From positions 36,961 through 100,960 of the forward strand of contig NZ_AXVJ01000055.1 of NCBI RefSeq assembly GCF_000482465.1: a stretch of 64,000 bases of DNA, in the 5' to 3' direction. The DNA comes from Runella limosa DSM 17973 (GTDB lineage Bacteria; Bacteroidota; Bacteroidia; Cytophagales; Spirosomataceae). Below are positions 17,698 to 26,138 of this stretch, piece by piece. The translations under genes and the position numbers were made by a program. Under the pieces are notes generated by a model. It had not been told where the DNA came from and searched no databases. It was given only the letters and a program-made list of their open reading frames with translations. Within the stretch, counting starts at the first letter, position 1; each line of letters opens with the position of its first letter.

Positions 17698-17705
17698 TAA
17701 ATTTG
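17698..17705 (+). promoter_or_regulatory. -7 promoter box of the SusC/SusD operon
   Basis: TAAATTTG matches TAnnTTTG. No good -33 TTTG lies at the expected distance, which fits a promoter that needs an activator bound at the upstream operator. The SusC start is 86 bp further on. Confidence 0.5.
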
Positions 17706-17791
17706 TCTAACCATTTCGCCGAATCTTCCTATGCAAAACAACCCTAACATCTGTTCTTTTACCAATTTTTAACCTTTAATCATTTTAACTT

Positions 17792-20700
17792 ATGGCAATT
17801 CATTCTACGCCTTTTGAAAGGAGTACAGGCACCCCTTTGCCCCAAAAACGGGTGATGTACGCAACGCAAGACAGTAACAAACAAAATTTTTTCACCCTAA
17901 CACGTCGGTTACGCATTGGCTTTAAGGCCAGTGTATTGGCACTGCTGGTGTTGTTGGCAGGCATGGTGCAAGGGGCTTTTGCACAAAACCGACAAATCTC
18001 AGGGACGGTCTTTGACGCCAGCGGCGTGCCTCTGCCAGGTACGAGCGTGAAAATAAAGGGCACGGTGACAGGTACCATCTCCGATGCCAACGGCAAATAC
18101 AGTGTTCAAGCTGCCAACAATGCCACGTTGGTGTTTAGTTACATTGGGTATATTTCGCAGGAAGTACTGACCGATAACCGAAGCGTTTATGATGTAACCC
18201 TCCAAGCCGACGCCTCCGCTCTTTCGGAAGTGGTAGTGGTGGGTTATGGCACGCAGAAAAAAGTAAACTTGTCGGGGTCGGTAGCGACGGTATCGGGCGT
18301 GGAACTGACACAGCGCCCCGTGCCTAACATGCAAAACTTACTTCAAGGACGAGTAGCAGGTTTGGACATTATCCAAAGTACGGGCGAGCCAGGCCGCGAC
18401 GATGCCTCTTTCCAGCTCAGGGGATTTGGGTCGTTTGGTGCATCTTCAGCTCCTTTGGTCTTGGTAGATGGGGTCATTGCTTCCATCAAGAACCTTTCGC
18501 CGCAAGACATTGAAAGTGTGACCGTTCTGAAAGATGCTGCGTCGGCTTCTATCTACGGAGCGAGGGCAGCCAACGGGGTTATTTTGATTACGACCAAAAA
18601 GGGAAAAGCAGGCAAAACCCAGATTGAATACAACGGAAGCATGGGCGTGAGTGAAGCTACGAAATACCCCGAGCTCATTACTAACTCGGCGACGTATATG
18701 GAAATGTACAATTCGGCGCGCCTTCGCAGCGGACAACCTGTGCTTTATACCCAAGCCCAAATTGATTTGTACAAAAACAATCCCAACAGCGACAAGTACC
18801 CCAATTTTAATTGGCTAGACCATGTGCTAGGCAAAGGCCCGATTCAAAATCACCACATCGGGTTTTCGGGTGGAAACGAACAGACGATTTACAATGCTTC
18901 TTTTAATTACTTAGACCAACAAAGTATCACCAAAGGGTATAAGTACAAGCGATACAACGGGTTAATTGACTTTTCGTCGCAAGTACACAAGCGGGTGCGC
19001 GTTGGTACAAACATCAACTTGTCGTTTCAGGATGCAAAAGCGCCTTGGTTGACCAACGACAACCTGTTGCTGCTCGCCTATGCCTCGGCACCGACAATGA
19101 TGCCGTTTTTGCCCGACGGAAGTGGAAGAGCGACTAACCGCGATTTTACGACCAACGGAACAGGAAACCGCAGCGTAGAAGAAGTGTACGCGACGGGTGG
19201 GCAATTCACCAAAACGTACAACGTCAACGCCCAGGCGTTTGCTGAAGTAAGCATTTTGAAAAACTTAAAATGGATGAGTAAGGGAGCCATTACGTATTTT
19301 GATGAACAATACAAAAACCGTCAGTATCCATCGCAGTCGTTTGCGTACCAGCCAGATGCCTCAGGAAATTACGTGCAAGTGGCCAACGGTAATCCCGATT
19401 TCAATGGGCTTCGACAAAATGAAACCCGCGCTATTACGAAAACGTTTTTCAGTACGCTCAATTACAGCACCCAATTTGGTACCGACCATAACCTGAACTT
19501 ACTGGCGGGTTATGAGCAACAAAACAATTTCACCGAAAACGTAGGCGGGGCTAGATACGACTTCCCAACTACGTCCATCATGGTGCTTGACGGTAGCGGC
19601 CCGACCAACCAAACAACCAACGGTGGTGCTTCCGAATGGGCCTTGCAGTCGTTGTTTGGAAGAGCCAATTATGATTTCAAAAACAAATATTTCCTCGAAG
19701 GTAACATTCGCTACGACGGAACGTCGCGCGTGGGAATCGACAACCGTTGGGGGATTTTTGGTGGAGGCTCGGGTGCATGGAAGCTCTCCGAAGAAAACTT
19801 TATTAAAAACAACGTGTCGTGGATTGATAACCTAAAACTCCGCGCTTCGTACGGTACGCTTGGAAACCAAGAAATCGGGAACTACCCTTACCAAGACGTA
19901 CTTAACTTAACGGCCTATCCTTGGAGTTCTTCGCTCACAACGGGAGCGCAGTTGACTCGCTTGGTGACCAAAGATTTGCGGTGGGAAAAAACGTCGATGT
20001 TGGATTTTGGGCTAGACGTTGACTTGTTCAAAGGGCTCTTTGGCGCTACCATCGACTGGTACAAACGCGATACCCGCGACATCCTCACGCAGCGCCAAGA
20101 TTTGCCAAACAGTGTAGGACTTACCGCGCCTATTGTCAATGCAGGAGCAATGCAAAACACAGGGATTGAGTTGGAATTGAGACACAACAAAACCATCAAT
20201 GAGTTCAATTACGGGGTGGGTGTGCTTTTCCACCGCTATCGCAACAAAGTAACCAATTTGTTGGCCGAGACCCTAGGGACAATCGAAATAGGACAGCCGT
20301 ACAACAACTTCTTTATGTATGAGTGGGCGGGAATTTTCCAAAGCCAAGACGAAATCAACAGTTCGCCTAAGCAACCTAATTCAGGTACGCTCAAGCCAGG
20401 TGATTTGAAAATCAGAGACTTGAATGGAAACGGCACCGTTGGCCCAGAAGACCGAGTACGCATTAGCCGTTTCCCTTCGTACAACTATTCGTTTAACCTC
20501 AATGCAGGCTGGAAAGGCTTTAACCTAACGGCGTTTTTCCAAGGGGTACAGGGAATCAAGACCCAAGTGAGCGGTTGGGGATACGAGCCATTCCAACAAG
20601 GTTCGGCGCCTCCGTTGCGCTTCCTAAACGCTTGGTCACCTACCAACCCTAGCACCACCGTTCCTGCCGTGTATCAAGTGGGCTACCCAGGGGTGTCAGG

Positions 20701-20950
20701 TTATACTTCTACTTATTTCTTGCAAGATGCGTCGTATTTGCGTTTGAAAAACTTGTACCTCTCTTACACTTTCAATCAAGACATCCTCAGCAAAGTAGGA
20801 GCCAAAGGGTTGATTGTGTATTTCTCGGGTGATAACTTAATGACGTGGACAAAATACGAAGGAAACGATCCCGAAAGAGCAGGTTCAGGACGATTTGCGC
20901 AATTCCCTCAGTTGAAAATTTTTACGGGAGGATTGAACATCAAATTTTAG
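17792..20950 (+). CDS. SusC/RagA-family TonB-linked outer-membrane transporter
   Basis: A 1052-residue SusC-type transporter. An unusually long N-terminal extension (about 40 residues) precedes the hydrophobic signal FKASVLALLVLLAGMVQGAFA. A CarboxypepD_reg-like domain follows (about 68-145, QISGTVFDASGVPLPGTSVKIKG). The TonB-box region and plug start at EVVVVGYGTQKK, and the plug shows the SusC motif KDAASASIYGARAANGVILITTKKG. The rest is the 22-strand barrel, ending GGLNIKF. It imports oligosaccharides together with the SusD lipoprotein encoded next. The link to fucosylated glycans comes only from the neighbouring GH95. Confidence 0.97.
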   Translation: MAIHSTPFERSTGTPLPQKRVMYATQDSNKQNFFTLTRRLRIGFKASVLALLVLLAGMVQGAFAQNRQISGTVFDASGVPLPGTSVKIKGTVTGTISDANGKYSVQAANNATLVFSYIGYISQEVLTDNRSVYDVTLQADASALSEVVVVGYGTQKKVNLSGSVATVSGVELTQRPVPNMQNLLQGRVAGLDIIQSTGEPGRDDASFQLRGFGSFGASSAPLVLVDGVIASIKNLSPQDIESVTVLKDAASASIYGARAANGVILITTKKGKAGKTQIEYNGSMGVSEATKYPELITNSATYMEMYNSARLRSGQPVLYTQAQIDLYKNNPNSDKYPNFNWLDHVLGKGPIQNHHIGFSGGNEQTIYNASFNYLDQQSITKGYKYKRYNGLIDFSSQVHKRVRVGTNINLSFQDAKAPWLTNDNLLLLAYASAPTMMPFLPDGSGRATNRDFTTNGTGNRSVEEVYATGGQFTKTYNVNAQAFAEVSILKNLKWMSKGAITYFDEQYKNRQYPSQSFAYQPDASGNYVQVANGNPDFNGLRQNETRAITKTFFSTLNYSTQFGTDHNLNLLAGYEQQNNFTENVGGARYDFPTTSIMVLDGSGPTNQTTNGGASEWALQSLFGRANYDFKNKYFLEGNIRYDGTSRVGIDNRWGIFGGGSGAWKLSEENFIKNNVSWIDNLKLRASYGTLGNQEIGNYPYQDVLNLTAYPWSSSLTTGAQLTRLVTKDLRWEKTSMLDFGLDVDLFKGLFGATIDWYKRDTRDILTQRQDLPNSVGLTAPIVNAGAMQNTGIELELRHNKTINEFNYGVGVLFHRYRNKVTNLLAETLGTIEIGQPYNNFFMYEWAGIFQSQDEINSSPKQPNSGTLKPGDLKIRDLNGNGTVGPEDRVRISRFPSYNYSFNLNAGWKGFNLTAFFQGVQGIKTQVSGWGYEPFQQGSAPPLRFLNAWSPTNPSTTVPAVYQVGYPGVSGYTSTYFLQDASYLRLKNLYLSYTFNQDILSKVGAKGLIVYFSGDNLMTWTKYEGNDPERAGSGRFAQFPQLKIFTGGLNIKF

Positions 20951-20992
20951 GTGATACCGTGCTTTAGTACTCATTTTAAACGTTCGACAACA

Positions 20993-22510
20993 ATGAAATT
21001 TTATAAAAAATACATGACCCAATGCCTCGCAGCTTTGATGTGCTTCAGCACGTTGAGTTCTTGCGACAAAGACTTTTTGGATAAAAACCCACTGAATGCC
21101 ATCTCGGGTGCGACGTTCTGGAAAACCGAAACCGACGTCACTATGGCGTTGGCGGGGGTGTACCGCACGCTTCAAAATGGGATTTATGGCCACCGAAAAC
21201 CATTTTTTGATGCCTATTCAGACAATGCCTACGATCGACACAATTACTTTGGCTATCAGGCCGTAACGTTGGGGGTTGTGAACCCGAGTAACGTCAATTC
21301 GGGGCTTTACAACCAGCCGTATCAGGGAATTGCGGCGTGTAATTATTTCTTAGAAAATGTAGGGTCGGTCAGTGCGGTGTCGCAAGCCAACAAAGATATT
21401 TACTCGGCCGAAGTACGGTTCTTGCGAGCGATGTACTATTTCGATTTGGTACAAATGTTTGGCGGGGTCGTGTTGTATAAAGTAGCTCCCAAGACTGCCG
21501 AAGAAGCCAAAATCAAACAAAGCACCAAAGAGGAAGTACTCACCTTTGTGTTGGAAGACTTGGATTATGCCATTTCAAAACTGCCCGCCACGGCTTACAC
21601 GGGACGCGTTGTAAAAGCCAGTGCGCAATTTTTGAAGGCCCGCGTGCGGCTCTACCAACAAAACTGGGCGGAGGCCGCGACCATCACCAACGAAATCATC
21701 AACTCAAAGTTGTTCTCGATTTATCAAGGTGGATATGCCAATCTCTTTTTGACAACAACCCAACAAAACAACAACGAGATATTGTTTTCGACCAAATATT
21801 TGGCCCCTAACAACCCCCAAGGAAACGAAGGAATGTTGGTGGAAATTGGTTGGTACGGCGCCATTGCTCCTTATCAAAACTTGGTGGATGAATACGAAAT
21901 GACGAACGGGAAAATGATTTCGGACGCAGGTTCTGGCTACGATGCGGCCAATCCGTACACCAACCGTGACCCGCGTCTGCGCATGACAATCAAAGCGCCT
22001 GGAGATTCTGAAACGACCAATTATAGTCATACCGATCCACTTCTGACGGGATTTGCCCAGAAAAAATACATGGATTTGTCGAAATTGCCGTACGATAGAA
22101 CCAAGATTCCATTGACTGACATGAACGTGGTACACATGCGTTATGCCGAAGTATTGTTGGCATACGCCGAAGCCAAAAACGAAGTGTCGGGGCCTGATGC
22201 GAGTATTTACGACGCGCTCAACGCCATTCGCACTCGGACGAGTGTGAAGCTCCCCGCAGTTGACCAAGCAAAATACAACACCAAAGAGTCATTGCGGGAG
22301 TTTATTCGCCACGAGCGCCGCGTGGAATTGGCCTTGGAAGGACACCGTTATTTTGATTTGAAACGCTGGAACGCGATGGCTTCGAGACTAACTGCGGTAA
22401 AAAATCCTGCGGGACAAACCTTGGTGTTTGGGGAGAAAAACAACGTGTTGCCGTTCCCTCAGTCGGAAGTAGATAGAAATAAAAGCTTGACGCAGAATAC
22501 AGGATATTAA
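20993..22510 (+). CDS. SusD/RagB-family glycan-binding lipoprotein
   Basis: A 505-residue surface lipoprotein that caps the SusC barrel and binds glycan. The frame opens with GTG at 20951, directly after the SusC stop, but the ATG at 20993 gives a proper lipoprotein signal: MKFYKKYMTQCLAALM, then LSSC with Cys24 to be lipidated. Typical features are KDFLDKNPLNAISGATFWKTETD near the start, EVRFLRAMYYFDLVQMFGGV in the TPR part, and RHERRVELALEGHRYFDLKRW with a C-terminal LPFPQSEVDRN. It forms one operon with susC. Confidence 0.96.
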   Translation: MKFYKKYMTQCLAALMCFSTLSSCDKDFLDKNPLNAISGATFWKTETDVTMALAGVYRTLQNGIYGHRKPFFDAYSDNAYDRHNYFGYQAVTLGVVNPSNVNSGLYNQPYQGIAACNYFLENVGSVSAVSQANKDIYSAEVRFLRAMYYFDLVQMFGGVVLYKVAPKTAEEAKIKQSTKEEVLTFVLEDLDYAISKLPATAYTGRVVKASAQFLKARVRLYQQNWAEAATITNEIINSKLFSIYQGGYANLFLTTTQQNNNEILFSTKYLAPNNPQGNEGMLVEIGWYGAIAPYQNLVDEYEMTNGKMISDAGSGYDAANPYTNRDPRLRMTIKAPGDSETTNYSHTDPLLTGFAQKKYMDLSKLPYDRTKIPLTDMNVVHMRYAEVLLAYAEAKNEVSGPDASIYDALNAIRTRTSVKLPAVDQAKYNTKESLREFIRHERRVELALEGHRYFDLKRWNAMASRLTAVKNPAGQTLVFGEKNNVLPFPQSEVDRNKSLTQNTGY

Positions 22511-22530
22511 TTGTTGATTGTTTACTATTA

Positions 22531-22580
22531 CTGGCCCCGACATCATGTCGGGGCCAGTGTGGTTTAACGTCTCTGACGTA
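22531..22580. repeat. Intergenic hairpin repeat, copy at 22.5 kb
   Basis: A 13-bp perfect stem (22531-22543 with 22545-22557, starting CTGGCCCCGACAT) is followed by the small hairpin ACGTCTCTGACGT and AACTTTGCAG. The second part parallels the GCGTCTCCGACGC and TTTTTGCAG of the repeats at 60.8-63.7 kb. No U-tract follows the large stem. It lies between converging transcripts. Confidence 0.6.
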
Positions 22581-22636
22581 ACTTTGCAGTAATCAATCAT
22601 CATCTCGGTAGATGAACTTTTATCGTACTGCTTTCG

Positions 22637-22657
22637 CCCGTTCAACGGGTATTTTTT
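22637..22657 (+). terminator. Probable terminator of the SusC/SusD operon
   Basis: CCCGTT and AACGGG form a short stem with a tight loop, and the sequence continues TATTTTTT. It is the only U-tract between the SusD stop and the converging LytTR gene. Confidence 0.5.
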
Positions 22658-22692
22658 AGTCTTCTTTCAAACTTTGACAAAGCTCTAAAGCA

Positions 22693-23451
22693 CTACGTCC
22701 ATTTACTCAAAAAAACGCTGAAGGCATCTTTGTATTGATCGCTGACGGGAATCGTCATCGTGCCAATTTGAATGCTATTTCGGGTGAGACTGGCGATTTT
22801 ATCCAACGAAACGATAAACGACCGATGCACCCGCATAAACTTGCGGGCAGGAAGTTTGTCTTCCAAAGCTTTTAGGCTCGTCAACGACAAAATAGGCTTG
22901 TTGCTTCCCTGAAGGTGAACTTTGACGTAATCCTTTAGCCCTTCGATGTACAAAATATCTTTGAAGGCTACCCGAACAAGCTGATATTCAACCTTCAAAA
23001 AGAGCGAATCTTCTTCGGGTTCGGCGGCAACGGGCGCTGCTGCAACGGCAGGGGCTGGTGCGGGGCGGTTGATTAACTCAAAATACGCCTTGGCTTTGTT
23101 GGCAGCCCGAAGAAACTCTTCGTAATTGAAAGGTTTCAACAAATAGTCTAAGGCATCGACTTTGTAGCCCTCAATGGCAAAATTATTGAAGGCGGTCGTG
23201 AAGATAATGCGCGGGCCAACGCCATTTTGTTGGGCTTGTCCCAAAACCCTAGCAAGCTCGATACCCGTCAAATCAGGCATTTGGATGTCCAAAAAAATGA
23301 GGTCAACTTTTTGGTCATGCAGCCCTTGTAGTGCTTCTACGGCACTGGAGTATTTGCCAACTAACGTCAGAAAAGGCGTTTTTTCGATAAATACACTGAC
23401 CAATCCCAAAGCGAGGGGTTCGTCATCAACGGCTATGCAAGTTAGGTTCAT
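22693..23451 (-). CDS. LytTR-family response regulator
   Basis: A 252-residue regulator. The receiver domain has AVDDEP at the start, the phosphoacceptor Asp in KVDLIFLDIQMPDLTG, and Lys in YLLKPFNYEEF. A short Ala/Pro-rich linker (PAPAPAVAAAPVAAEPEE) leads to a LytTR DNA-binding domain with FMRVHRSFIVSLDKIASL. Its start overlaps the end of the LytS-type kinase gene by 26 bp, so the two are partners. The pair converges on the SusC/SusD operon, but no direct regulatory link is visible. Confidence 0.93.
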   Translation of the reverse strand: MNLTCIAVDDEPLALGLVSVFIEKTPFLTLVGKYSSAVEALQGLHDQKVDLIFLDIQMPDLTGIELARVLGQAQQNGVGPRIIFTTAFNNFAIEGYKVDALDYLLKPFNYEEFLRAANKAKAYFELINRPAPAPAVAAAPVAAEPEEDSLFLKVEYQLVRVAFKDILYIEGLKDYVKVHLQGSNKPILSLTSLKALEDKLPARKFMRVHRSFIVSLDKIASLTRNSIQIGTMTIPVSDQYKDAFSVFLSKWT

Positions 23452-24547
23452 AGGAAGGAGTTTGGGGCGATTGCGTTACATTAGGCGTTTGAATCACCAA
23501 TATCACCAAGTATTCGTTGGTGGGGGTATGCTCGGTGATGTCGAGGCGATAGCGATTGGGATAAAGTAAATCCAACCGACGGCGGGTATTTACCAAACCA
23601 ATGCCATTGCTCTCGTCCAAAGTAGGCCCTTTTCCCGAAAAGAGGGTATTTCTAACTTCTACTCTGAGGGTAGCGCCTTCTTGTTTCAAACCTACAAAAA
23701 TTTCGCTAGGTTGTGTGGCACTGACGCCATGTTTGAAGGCATTTTCCAAAAACGGCAACAAAAGCATGGGCGCAATCGACACATCGTGGTAAGGCTCGGG
23801 TTTGTCGAAGGTTATTTTTACTTTATCCGTCAGGCGCAGTTGCATGAGCTGAATGTAGTCCTGTAAAAATGCAATCTCGTGGCTCAGGCTTACCATGCCT
23901 TCTTTGGTTTCGTACAACACATACCGCATCATGCGCGAAAGCCGATGAAGTGCCTCACGGGCGTGTTCTACATCGAGCATCGTCAACGCGTAGATATTGT
24001 TGAGGGTATTGAAGAAAAAATGCGGGTTGATTTGCGCCTTCAAAAAAGACAATTCGGAAGTCACTTTTTCTTGTTCAAGTTGTTCGCGGATGCGGGCGTC
24101 TTTTTGCCATTTTTGAACCATTGTCAAGCTGGTACTTGCTCCTAGCGACAACAACGAGTACAACAACGTAAATGAGTCAAAGCGGCGGCCCCTAGCTAAT
24201 CCGTCCCATTTTTTGTCGGGACGAACGGCCTTGTGCCAAAGCTCAGGTAAGTTCAACCACGATTCCACACCCTGGATGGTCCAATAAATGGCTATTACGG
24301 CGGCGGCGATGGAGGCAAGGTACCACAAGGTATGGTTTTTAAAAAGCAATTTGGGAATGAGTACCTTGGCGTTTAAATAAAAACTACTGATAAGCAGCAC
24401 CAAAAGTATCCATTGTTTGACCCAGTATTCATCGGGAACAGCCAGCCGTCCACCAAAGGGAGGCATTAAAACTAGCCCTGAGATGAGGGACCATGCCAAA
24501 AGATGAATGACAAGCGGTAGGTTTTTTCTATTCGGATTGAGTAACAT
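23426..24547 (-). CDS. LytS/YehU-type sensor histidine kinase
   Basis: A 373-residue membrane kinase. Hydrophobic segments lie at about 10-30, 45-65, 75-95 and 125-145. A coiled coil (REQLEQEKVTSELSFLK) leads to the PF06580 phosphoacceptor motif INPHFFFNTLNNIYAL at about residue 175. N-box (LLPFLENAFKHG) and G-box (NGIGLVNTRRRLDLLYP) are intact. It is first in a two-gene leftward operon with the LytTR regulator. No ligand domain is recognisable, so the signal may be sensed in the membrane. Confidence 0.92.
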   Translation of the reverse strand: MLLNPNRKNLPLVIHLLAWSLISGLVLMPPFGGRLAVPDEYWVKQWILLVLLISSFYLNAKVLIPKLLFKNHTLWYLASIAAAVIAIYWTIQGVESWLNLPELWHKAVRPDKKWDGLARGRRFDSFTLLYSLLSLGASTSLTMVQKWQKDARIREQLEQEKVTSELSFLKAQINPHFFFNTLNNIYALTMLDVEHAREALHRLSRMMRYVLYETKEGMVSLSHEIAFLQDYIQLMQLRLTDKVKITFDKPEPYHDVSIAPMLLLPFLENAFKHGVSATQPSEIFVGLKQEGATLRVEVRNTLFSGKGPTLDESNGIGLVNTRRRLDLLYPNRYRLDITEHTPTNEYLVILVIQTPNVTQSPQTPSYEPNLHSR

Positions 24548-24730
24548 GTGTTTCTTATACAGTATGACGGGACAATCTTACTTAAAAAACAAAAATGATG
24601 GTTGCTATAATCGGCAGTTTATGGAAATTTACCGATAAAATACAAGTCAGATTCTTTTGGCAATCAGTGAATTGGTTAAGTGTCTGTAAAAAAGAAAGTT
24701 TAATAACTGTCCCTCTTCTCAACAAGTTGT

Positions 24731-24738
24731 TAAATTTG
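24731..24738 (+). promoter_or_regulatory. -7 promoter box before rsmH
   Basis: TAAATTTG matches TAnnTTTG, 53 bp ahead of the rsmH start. A matching -33 element is not clear. Confidence 0.4.
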
Positions 24739-24791
24739 TGGCGGTTCGTATATTGATTCGTAAAAACGAATCCCAACAGCTAAAAACCACA

Positions 24792-25694
24792 ATGTATCAT
24801 AACCCAGTATTATTGAAAGAGTGTTTGGAAGGATTAGATATACAGCCCGATGGCGTGTATGTGGACGTGACGTTTGGCGGCGGTGGTCACTCAAAAGCGA
24901 TTTTGGCGTGCTTGGGTGAAAAAGGTCGTTTGTTTGCCTTCGACCAAGACCCCGACGCGCGGGCCAATGCCGAAGCCATCAACGACAAGCGCCTGACGTT
25001 TGTGGATGCCAATTTTCGTTACCTTCAAAAGTACCTTCGCCTGTACGGTGTCAAGCAAGTCAATGGGATTTTGGGTGACTTGGGCGTGTCTTCGCACCAA
25101 TTTGATACCCCAGAACGGGGTTTTTCTACGCGTTTTGAAGCATCGCTTGACATGCGCATGAACCCCCGAATTGGCAAAACGGCCCGCGATATTATCGACA
25201 ACTATACCGTGGAGGAATTACACCGTATTTTTGGGATGTACGGCGAACTCCAAAATGCCAAAACTGCGGCGCAGGCCATTGTGGCGGCCCGTGCCAATCG
25301 CTCGATTGAAACAGTGACCGACCTCAAGATGGCCCTGCAACGGTTTGCGCCCCGTGGAAAAGAGAACAAATACTTTGCGCAGGTGTTTCAGGCGCTGCGG
25401 ATTGAGGTAAACGAAGAAATGGCCGTTTTACAAGAGTTTCTGACGCAGTCGGCCGAAGTGCTCAAGCCTCAGGGGCGTTTGGTGGTGATGTCGTATCATT
25501 CGTTAGAAGATCGCCTTGTTAAAAACTTCATTGCCAAGGGGAAATTTTTTGGGGAAGTCGAAAAAGATTTTTTTGGAAACGACCTCAAACCATTGCAAGC
25601 CATCACCCGCAAGCCCATCGAAGCCAGTCCTGAGGAAATCGCTGAAAATTCTCGTGCTCGTAGTGCCAAATTACGGGTAGCTGAAAAGTTATAA
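24792..25694 (+). CDS. rsmH: 16S rRNA (cytosine1402-N4)-methyltransferase RsmH
   Basis: A 300-residue SAM-dependent enzyme (also called MraW) that methylates N4 of C1402 in 16S rRNA. The ATG at 24792 gives the usual N-terminus YHNPVLLKECLEGL, while the open frame upstream adds 18 unlike residues. The SAM motif is DVTFGGGGHSKAIL. Other signatures are GILGDLGVSSHQFDTPERGFS, LDMRMNP, and the C-terminal MSYHSLEDRLVKNF and NSRARSAKLRVAE. It opens a short division block with ftsL-like and ftsI genes. The mraZ gene that commonly precedes it is missing from the 244 bp upstream. Confidence 0.97.
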   Translation: MYHNPVLLKECLEGLDIQPDGVYVDVTFGGGGHSKAILACLGEKGRLFAFDQDPDARANAEAINDKRLTFVDANFRYLQKYLRLYGVKQVNGILGDLGVSSHQFDTPERGFSTRFEASLDMRMNPRIGKTARDIIDNYTVEELHRIFGMYGELQNAKTAAQAIVAARANRSIETVTDLKMALQRFAPRGKENKYFAQVFQALRIEVNEEMAVLQEFLTQSAEVLKPQGRLVVMSYHSLEDRLVKNFIAKGKFFGEVEKDFFGNDLKPLQAITRKPIEASPEEIAENSRARSAKLRVAEKL

Positions 25695-25715
25695 ACCCAA
25701 ACCATTAAAACTGTT

Positions 25716-26108
25716 ATGGCTGTTAACGTAGTAGGTGGGCCGAATGCAAATGGTCGCCCAAATAAAAAAAACAAAACGGGCAATAGTAAAGTCTTGGGAT
25801 GGTTGAGCCCATGGTTTAACGTAGAAAATGTAATGGGAGGGAAGCAGTTTCCCGTCAAGTACATCGACGGCTCCCTTTTTTTGCTATGTCTAGGGTTAAT
25901 TATGGTCTTTTGTCGAATCAACGCCGAGCGCCAAATGCGCCAATTGCGCAAGTCAAATGAAGAGGTAAATAACTTACGGGCCGAATACACCATCCTGAAA
26001 GCCAACTATATGAAGATGGGAAAACAATCGGAATTGGCCCCCAAGGTGGAAGTGTTTGGTATAAAAGAGAGCCGTAAAACACCACAGCGGATTGTGGTGG
26101 AAGAGTAG
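25716..26108 (+). CDS. FtsL-like cell-division membrane protein
   Basis: A 130-residue protein with the bitopic layout of FtsL in Bacteroidota: a basic, flexible cytoplasmic N-terminus (about 1-50), one membrane helix (about 52-68, SLFLLCLGLIMVFC) and an extracellular coiled coil (RQMRQLRKSNEEVNNLRAEYTILK). It lies between rsmH and ftsI, the position FtsL holds in the division cluster. FtsL stabilises the FtsQLB/FtsWI complex. Sequence conservation is low in this family, so position and topology carry the call. Confidence 0.8.
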   Translation: MAVNVVGGPNANGRPNKKNKTGNSKVLGWLSPWFNVENVMGGKQFPVKYIDGSLFLLCLGLIMVFCRINAERQMRQLRKSNEEVNNLRAEYTILKANYMKMGKQSELAPKVEVFGIKESRKTPQRIVVEE

Positions 26109-26138
26109 TTTGAGGTTTCCATTAAAAAAAATTAGACG

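Noticed and set aside
22531..22557. The large GC stem as a terminator for SusC/SusD
   Set aside because: The stem is perfect, but no U-tract follows on either strand; it fits the intergenic repeat family better.
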